10,047 nt of DNA from an uncultured Prevotellaceae bacterium (GTDB taxonomy: Bacteria > Bacteroidota > Bacteroidia > Bacteroidales > Bacteroidaceae), in assembly GCA_947306605.1 (NCBI GenBank), contig CAMZHB010000034.1:1-10047 (forward strand), in the 5' to 3' direction. Positions 4,926 through 10,047 of the stretch are shown here, piece after piece (position 1 is the first letter of the stretch; each line of letters opens with the position of its first letter). Below the pieces are notes generated by a model. That model did not search any database and was not told where the DNA came from. It worked only from the letters and a program-made list of their open reading frames with translations. A program made the position numbers and the translations under genes.

Positions 4926-6419
4926 ATGAACGACAGATTATTTATTTTTGACACAACGTTGCGCGACGGAGAACAAGTGCCCGGTTGTCAGCTGAACACA
5001 GTGGAGAAAATCGAGGTTGCAAAACAGTTGGAATTGCTTGGCGTAGACGTTATCGAAGCTGGTTTTCCCATATCGAGTCCAGGAGACTTCACAAGTGTGA
5101 TTGAGATTTCTAAAGCTGTGACGTGGCCAACAGTATGTGCTCTGACGCGAGCCATAGAGAAGGATATAGACTGTGCGAATGAAGCACTTCGTTTTGCGAA
5201 ACGCAAACGTATTCACACGGGTATCGGAACTAGTGATTACCATATCAAATATAAATTCAACTCAAACCGCGAGGATGTTTTGGCGCAAGGCGTTGCGGCG
5301 GTGAAGTATGCGAAGAAGTACGTTGAAGACGTGGAATTCTACGCCGAAGATGCAGGTAGGACCGAAAACGAGTACCTTGCCCGCGTGGTTGAAGCCGTGA
5401 TAAAGGCAGGTGCAACCGTAGTAAACATTCCTGACACGACGGGTTATTGTCTTCCAAGCGAATATGGAGCGAAAATCAAGTATTTAATGGATCACGTAGA
5501 TGGAATTGACCGCGCCGTTATCTCAACTCATTGCCACAACGATTTGGGTATGGCTACAGCCAACACACTTAGTGGCGTGCTGAACGGAGCCCGTCAAGTT
5601 GAAGTGACTATTAATGGTATCGGAGAGCGTGCCGGAAACACAAGTGAAGAGGAAATCGCGATGATTCTCAAATGCCACAAGCTAGGTATTGAGACAAACA
5701 TAAATACACGTCGCATTTACAACGTGAGTCGTCTTGTAAGCAGTCTGATGAACATGCCTGTACAACCGAACAAGGCCATTGTGGGGCGTAATGCGTTTGC
5801 CCATTCAAGTGGTATTCATCAAGATGGTGTACTCAAAAACGTGGAAACTTACGAAATTATTAATCCCAAAGACGTGGGTATTGATGACAACAGTATTATT
5901 CTTACAGCACGTAGCGGACGTGCAGCACTGAAGCACCGTTTGCACGTACTCGGCATCGAACTAGAGGAAAAACGTCTGGACGAAGTCTATCAGAATTTCC
6001 TGAAAGTGGCTGACAAGAAGAAGGATGTGACGGATGACGACATCCTTGTCCTCGCTGGTGCAAACCGTAGCGATGCTCATAAGATAAAACTAGACTATTT
6101 GCAAGTAACCAGCGGAGTAGGTGTGCAGAGTGTGGCCAGTTTAGGTCTCAATATTGCAGGTGAAAAATTCGAAGCATGTGCTAGTGGAAACGGTCCTATA
6201 GATGCCGCCGTGAAAGCCCTGAAAAACATTATCAAACGCGAAATGACGCTGAAGGAATTCACTATTCAAGCCGTGAGCAAGGGAAGTGACGACCTCGGAA
6301 AAGTACATATGCAGGTGGAATACAAAGGTGTGTCGTACTATGGCTTCGGCGCTAACACCGATATCATAGCTGCCAGCGTGGAAGCCTACATTGACTGCAT
6401 CAATAATTTTAAAGACTGA
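4926..6419 (+). CDS. leuA: 2-isopropylmalate synthase
   Basis: LeuA condenses acetyl-CoA with 2-oxoisovalerate to 2-isopropylmalate, the first committed step of leucine synthesis. The 497-residue product has the DRE-TIM barrel motif TTLRDGEQ (10-17, metal ligand D14), HCHNDLGMA (202-210, metal-binding H202 and H204) and GIGERAGN (231-238), then the helical linker and the C-terminal LeuA regulatory domain (GNGPIDAAVKAL), which in the family binds leucine for feedback inhibition. Length matches the typical bacterial short LeuA. The ATG at 4926 is chosen because it places FDTTLRDGEQ close to the N-terminus. The frame is open back to a GTG at 4896, but that codon lies in the attenuator terminator. 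leuC follows after 12 nt. Confidence 0.96.
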   Translation: MNDRLFIFDTTLRDGEQVPGCQLNTVEKIEVAKQLELLGVDVIEAGFPISSPGDFTSVIEISKAVTWPTVCALTRAIEKDIDCANEALRFAKRKRIHTGIGTSDYHIKYKFNSNREDVLAQGVAAVKYAKKYVEDVEFYAEDAGRTENEYLARVVEAVIKAGATVVNIPDTTGYCLPSEYGAKIKYLMDHVDGIDRAVISTHCHNDLGMATANTLSGVLNGARQVEVTINGIGERAGNTSEEEIAMILKCHKLGIETNINTRRIYNVSRLVSSLMNMPVQPNKAIVGRNAFAHSSGIHQDGVLKNVETYEIINPKDVGIDDNSIILTARSGRAALKHRLHVLGIELEEKRLDEVYQNFLKVADKKKDVTDDDILVLAGANRSDAHKIKLDYLQVTSGVGVQSVASLGLNIAGEKFEACASGNGPIDAAVKALKNIIKREMTLKEFTIQAVSKGSDDLGKVHMQVEYKGVSYYGFGANTDIIAASVEAYIDCINNFKD

Positions 6420-6431
6420 AAACAGAAGGTC

Positions 6432-7808
6432 ATGAACACACTTTTCGATAAAATTTGGGACGCACACGTTGTACAAATTATCCCCGACGGGCCACAACAA
6501 CTCTACATTGACCGGCTCTACTGTCACGAGGTGACCAGTCCACAAGCCTTCGAAGGTCTCCGACGGCGCGGACTTAAACCTTTCCGGCCGCAGAATATAT
6601 ATTGCATGCCCGATCACAACACTCCAACTCACGATCAGGATCAACCTATCGCTGATCCTGTAAGTCGCAAACAGGTAGACACTCTAGCACGGAATGCCAC
6701 CGAATTTGGACTCAACCACTTCGGCATGATGCACCCCAAAAATGGCATTATACACGTCGTTGGTCCCGAACGTGCACTTACACTCCCCGGAATGACTATC
6801 GTATGTGGAGACTCACACACTTCAACCCATGGAGCCGTTGGTGCAGTCGCCTTCGGAATCGGAACAAGTGAAGTTGAAATGGTCTTAGCTTCACAATGCA
6901 TTCTCCAACAAAAGCCTAAGACGATGCGCATTACCATAAACGGAAAATTAGGAAAGGGTGTGACTGCAAAAGATTTGGCACTCTACGTCATGTCGCAGAT
7001 TACAACAAGCGGTGCAACGGGCTACTTTGTAGAATATGCAGGTAAAGTGGTGCAAAGTCTCTCCATGGAAGGACGACTCACCTTATGCAATCTTTCCATT
7101 GAGATGGGTTCACGCGGAGGTATGATTGCCCCCGATGAAACTACATTCAATTATATAAAAGGTAGGGAATACGCTCCGAAAGGTGAAGCATGGAACAAGG
7201 CTGTAGCCTATTGGAAAACTCTATATAGCGATGAGAACGCACAATTCGACAGAGAGTTGGAATTTGATGCTTCTAAGATTGAACCGATGATTACTTATGG
7301 CACAAATCCGGGCATGGGTATTGCCATCACGTCGGAAATACCGGCATCGCAGTGCGCCACAGATGTCAAAGCACTTGAATATATGGATTTTAAAAGTGGA
7401 GAAACTCTTATCGGAAAGCCGATAGATTATGTTTTTCTGGGTGCTTGTACCAACGGACGCATAGAAGATTTCCGCGCATTCGCATCTGTCGTTAAGGGTA
7501 AGCAGAAAGCGAAGGACGTAACGGCTTGGCTTGTCCCCGGTTCCTGGAATGTTGATAAACAAATCAGGGAAGAAGGTTTGGACAAAATACTTGAGGCTGC
7601 TGGATTTGAAATAAGACAGCCAGGATGTTCGGCATGTCTGGCCATGAACGATGATAAAGTACCAGCAGGCAAGTACTGCGTCGCTACATCTAACCGTAAT
7701 TTTGAAGGACGTCAGGGGCCCGGGGCTCGAACTCTGCTTGCAAGTCCATTAACTGCGGCAGCGGCTGCCATTACAGGGCGCATTACAGATCCTAGAACTT
7801 TCTTATAA
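6432..7808 (+). CDS. leuC: 3-isopropylmalate dehydratase, large subunit
   Basis: LeuC is the iron-sulfur subunit of isopropylmalate isomerase, which with LeuD converts 2- to 3-isopropylmalate through a dehydrated intermediate. The 458-residue protein has the aconitase-superfamily motifs: DHNTPTHD (61-68), CGDSHTSTHGA (125-135), and the three cluster ligands C339 (GACTNGR), C399 and C402 (PGCSACLAMN). Length is close to the family's usual 460-470. A purine-rich AGAAGGT sits right before the ATG. It lies 12 nt after leuA and 11 nt before leuD, so the three are co-transcribed. The enzyme family also accepts citramalate in some organisms, relevant to the second synthase downstream. Confidence 0.97.
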   Translation: MNTLFDKIWDAHVVQIIPDGPQQLYIDRLYCHEVTSPQAFEGLRRRGLKPFRPQNIYCMPDHNTPTHDQDQPIADPVSRKQVDTLARNATEFGLNHFGMMHPKNGIIHVVGPERALTLPGMTIVCGDSHTSTHGAVGAVAFGIGTSEVEMVLASQCILQQKPKTMRITINGKLGKGVTAKDLALYVMSQITTSGATGYFVEYAGKVVQSLSMEGRLTLCNLSIEMGSRGGMIAPDETTFNYIKGREYAPKGEAWNKAVAYWKTLYSDENAQFDRELEFDASKIEPMITYGTNPGMGIAITSEIPASQCATDVKALEYMDFKSGETLIGKPIDYVFLGACTNGRIEDFRAFASVVKGKQKAKDVTAWLVPGSWNVDKQIREEGLDKILEAAGFEIRQPGCSACLAMNDDKVPAGKYCVATSNRNFEGRQGPGARTLLASPLTAAAAAITGRITDPRTFL

Positions 7809-7819
7809 ACAGACAAGTC

Positions 7820-8416
7820 ATGAAACAGAAATTTAATGTTATAAAAAGCACGTGTGTTCCTTTGCCTTTGAAGAACGTAGATACCGACCAAATCATTCCT
7901 GCACGGTTTCTTAAGGCAACGACAAAAGAGGGGTTTGGTGACAACCTGTTCCGTGACTGGCGCTATAACGCAGACGGAAGCCCCAAGAAAGATTTTATCC
8001 TGAACAATCCCAGATATAAAGGTGTCGTTCTTGTAGCTGGAAAAAACTTTGGTTGCGGTTCGAGCCGCGAACACGCAGCATGGGCCATTGCAGACTATGG
8101 ATTCCGCATTGTCATAAGCAGCTTCTTTGCCGACATCCACAAAAACAATGAACTCAACAACTTTGTTCTGCCTGTTCAAGTAAGCGAACGTTTTCTTGAG
8201 CACCTATTTGATTCCATCAAATCTGACCCAAATACGGAAGTCATCGTAGATTTGCCTAACCAAACGGTAACTAACACTGCAACGAACGAAGAAGAGCATT
8301 TCGAAATCAACGGCTATAAGAAGTATTGTCTAGAAAATGCCTTGGACGACATAGATTATATTCTTGAGAACAAAGACAAGATAGTTCAATTTGAACAAGC
8401 CAGACAGCATGTATGA
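7820..8416 (+). CDS. leuD: 3-isopropylmalate dehydratase, small subunit
   Basis: LeuD forms the swivelling small subunit that completes the active site of LeuC. The 198-residue product has the N-terminal VDTDQIIPARFL (20-31) and the substrate-binding loop GKNFGCGSSREHAAWAI (74-90), both diagnostic. Length matches the bacterial LeuD of about 190-200 residues. Its stop overlaps the start of the next gene by 4 nt (ATGA), which suggests translational coupling to the second synthase rather than chance adjacency. Confidence 0.97.
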   Translation: MKQKFNVIKSTCVPLPLKNVDTDQIIPARFLKATTKEGFGDNLFRDWRYNADGSPKKDFILNNPRYKGVVLVAGKNFGCGSSREHAAWAIADYGFRIVISSFFADIHKNNELNNFVLPVQVSERFLEHLFDSIKSDPNTEVIVDLPNQTVTNTATNEEEHFEINGYKKYCLENALDDIDYILENKDKIVQFEQARQHV

Positions 8417-9990
8417 AACAAAACATCCAGCCATTTATTGAAATCATGGACACAACGTTACGTGACGGTGAACAGACCCAAAACGTTTCGTTTGTACCGC
8501 ATGAAAAACTTGCCATCGCACGTTTGCTTCTTCAGAGCTTGAATGTGGATCGCATTGAAGTGGCATCAGCGCGTGTTTCAGAGGGTGAAAAAGAAGCTGT
8601 CAGCCTTATTTGTCGCTGGGCATCAGACAATGGCTTATTGGAACGTGTAGAAGTCTTAGGTTTTGTAGATGGTAAGCAATCGGTTGAATGGCTTAAATCG
8701 TGCGGCTGCAAAAATATCAACTTGTTATGCAAAGGTTCGTTGAACCATTGCCTGTATCAATTGAAGCAAGACCCACAGCAACATATTGAAGACATATTAC
8801 GCACGATAGAATATGCCGACCTGTCCGGAATAAATGTGAATATCTATCTTGAAGATTGGAGTAACGGAATGAAAGAGTCCCCACAATATGTTTATCAATT
8901 GATGGATGCTCTGCGTAACACACCTGTCCGACGGTTTATGCTTCCCGATACATTGGGTATACTTAATCCGCTGAATGTTATTGAGTATATGCGCAAAATG
9001 ATTAAGCGCTATCATGAACTGCATTTCGATTTCCATGCACATAACGACTATGATTTGGCTATCTCAAATGTACTTGCGGCTGTATTAAGCGGATGTAAAG
9101 GTATTCATTCCACAATTAATGGTCTCGGAGAACGGGCTGGAAATGCGCCATTAGCCAGTGTACAAGCTATACTACACGATCAGTTCAACGCCAGAACCAA
9201 CATTAAAGAGGAAAACTTGTACAAAGTGAGTCGGCTCGTTGAGAGTTATTCCGGCATTATGCTTCCTGCTAACAAACCCATTGTGGGTGAAAACGTGTTT
9301 ACTCAAGTGGCTGGAGTACATGCTGATGGTGACCGCAAACACGACCTATATTGTAACGATTTGATACCAGAAAGATTTGGAAGAAAACGAGAATATGCAT
9401 TAGGAAAGAATAGTGGCCAAGCGAATATCGAACAAAATTTAAAGGAACTAGGACTTGAACTCACACCAGAGCAGACAAAACTCGTCACAACTCGAATTAC
9501 GGAACTGGGAGACCGAAAAGAAATCGTCACACAAGACGACCTACCATTTATCGTAAACGATGTCATAAAACACAATCCCCAAGATAACAAAGTAAAACTC
9601 ATCAGTTACGTTGTCTCATCTGCACGCAGTTTGCGTTCACATGCCTCTTTGCGCATTGAAATATGCGGCAAAGAATACGAAGCAGGCGCTACTGGTGACG
9701 GACAATACGATGCTTTTATGCGGGGAATACATGATATATATATGAATCGCCTGCATCGCAGGTTCCCGGTCCTGACAAACTATTTTGTAACTATACCTCC
9801 GGGTGGCCGGACCGACGCATTGGTACAAACAGTCATCACTTGGGATTTTGAAGGAAAAATTATCCGTACCCGTGGATTGGATGCCGACCAAACGGACTCA
9901 GCCATAAAGGCGACAATCAAAATGCTGAATGTACTGGAGAACATGAATGAAGTGACAACAACTACAAAAGAAACACAAAACTCAAAATAA
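8413..9990 (+). CDS. Second LeuA-family synthase (isopropylmalate- or citramalate-synthase-like)
   Basis: This 525-residue protein belongs to the same acyl-transferring DRE-TIM family as LeuA, with TTLRDGEQ (14-21, metal ligand D18), FHAHNDYDLA (207-216, H208 and H210) and GLGERAGN (237-244). A LeuA-type C-terminal domain follows, recognisable in YEAGATGDGQYDAFMRGI, close to the LeuA pattern. It differs clearly from the leuA product in this window, for example TQNVSF where LeuA has VPGCQL after RDGEQ, so it is a divergent paralogue rather than a recent duplicate. It could be a second isopropylmalate synthase, a citramalate synthase (pyruvate plus acetyl-CoA, entry to isoleucine), or a homocitrate-type enzyme. 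Its place between leuD and leuB, whose products can also process citramalate, favours a branched-chain role; citramalate is my preferred reading but is not proven. The last 20 or so residues are a Thr/Asn-rich polar tail. leuB starts 12 nt downstream. Confidence 0.85.
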   Translation: MKQNIQPFIEIMDTTLRDGEQTQNVSFVPHEKLAIARLLLQSLNVDRIEVASARVSEGEKEAVSLICRWASDNGLLERVEVLGFVDGKQSVEWLKSCGCKNINLLCKGSLNHCLYQLKQDPQQHIEDILRTIEYADLSGINVNIYLEDWSNGMKESPQYVYQLMDALRNTPVRRFMLPDTLGILNPLNVIEYMRKMIKRYHELHFDFHAHNDYDLAISNVLAAVLSGCKGIHSTINGLGERAGNAPLASVQAILHDQFNARTNIKEENLYKVSRLVESYSGIMLPANKPIVGENVFTQVAGVHADGDRKHDLYCNDLIPERFGRKREYALGKNSGQANIEQNLKELGLELTPEQTKLVTTRITELGDRKEIVTQDDLPFIVNDVIKHNPQDNKVKLISYVVSSARSLRSHASLRIEICGKEYEAGATGDGQYDAFMRGIHDIYMNRLHRRFPVLTNYFVTIPPGGRTDALVQTVITWDFEGKIIRTRGLDADQTDSAIKATIKMLNVLENMNEVTTTTKETQNSK

Positions 9991-10002
9991 ACATTATCAG
10001 TA

Positions 10003-10047
10003 ATGGACTTTAAAATAGCAGTATTGGCCGGAGACGGAATCGGCCCG
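10003..10047 (+). CDS. leuB: 3-isopropylmalate dehydrogenase, first 15 codons
   Basis: The last 45 bases begin with ATG and encode MDFKIAVLAGDGIGP, the N-terminal strand and GDGIGP loop of the isocitrate/isopropylmalate dehydrogenase family. LeuB oxidises and decarboxylates 3-isopropylmalate with NAD. The rest lies outside the window. The assignment as leuB rather than another family member rests mainly on its place 12 nt after the second synthase in the leu operon. Confidence 0.88.
   Translation, partial: MDFKIAVLAGDGIGP

Noticed and set aside
6141..6644. A 167-codon minus-strand frame across the leuA-leuC junction
   Set aside because: It is antisense to two well-identified genes, with no promoter and no recognisable family.
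7712..8203. A 163-codon minus-strand frame across leuC-leuD
   Set aside because: A shadow of the conserved coding frames on the plus strand; no domain features.
1..10047. Mobile element, CRISPR array, toxin-antitoxin or defence system
   Set aside because: No transposase, integrase, regularly spaced repeats or defence-type domains were found; the genes are housekeeping or biosynthetic.

Overview
The window looks like the chromosome of a Bacteroidales bacterium, most likely Prevotella or a close relative. Three things point there: a tmRNA whose tag reads GENNYALAA, several promoters of the Bacteroidetes type (-7 box TAnnTTTG, in one case with a TTTG -33 box exactly 19 nt upstream), and the gene order leuA-leuC-leuD-leuA paralogue-leuB. 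Base composition is moderate and nothing marks the region as a mobile island: no integrase, transposase, CRISPR or phage gene is visible.

Left part (1-2978, minus strand): an apparent operon read right to left. It starts at a well-formed promoter and encodes FabD (malonyl-CoA:ACP transacylase), an intracellular GH13 amylase-family enzyme, and an SUI1/YciH-type translation factor cut by the window edge. A long interrupted hairpin sits in the fabD-amylase gap.

Middle part (2979-4593): an AT-rich regulatory stretch with two related 19-bp dyads, then a convergent RNA pair: tRNA-Ser(CGA) on plus and tmRNA (ssrA) on minus, sharing one terminator hairpin. Beyond the tmRNA is a lone monotopic phosphoglycosyl (sugar) transferase on plus. 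Its longest open frame runs into the tmRNA gene, so its true start is probably internal.

Right part (4594-10047, plus strand): the leucine operon. It opens with a Bacteroidetes promoter and an apparent classical transcription attenuator: a 23-residue leader peptide with five Leu and four Ile codons, a segment that can pair as antiterminator, and an intrinsic terminator just before leuA. Structural genes follow with gaps of about 12 nt or a 4-nt overlap: leuA, leuC, leuD, a second LeuA-like synthase (possibly a citramalate synthase) and the first 15 codons of leuB. If the second synthase makes citramalate, LeuCD and LeuB could serve both leucine and isoleucine synthesis, which would fit a leader rich in both Leu and Ile codons. 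This attenuator is the most interesting item in the window.
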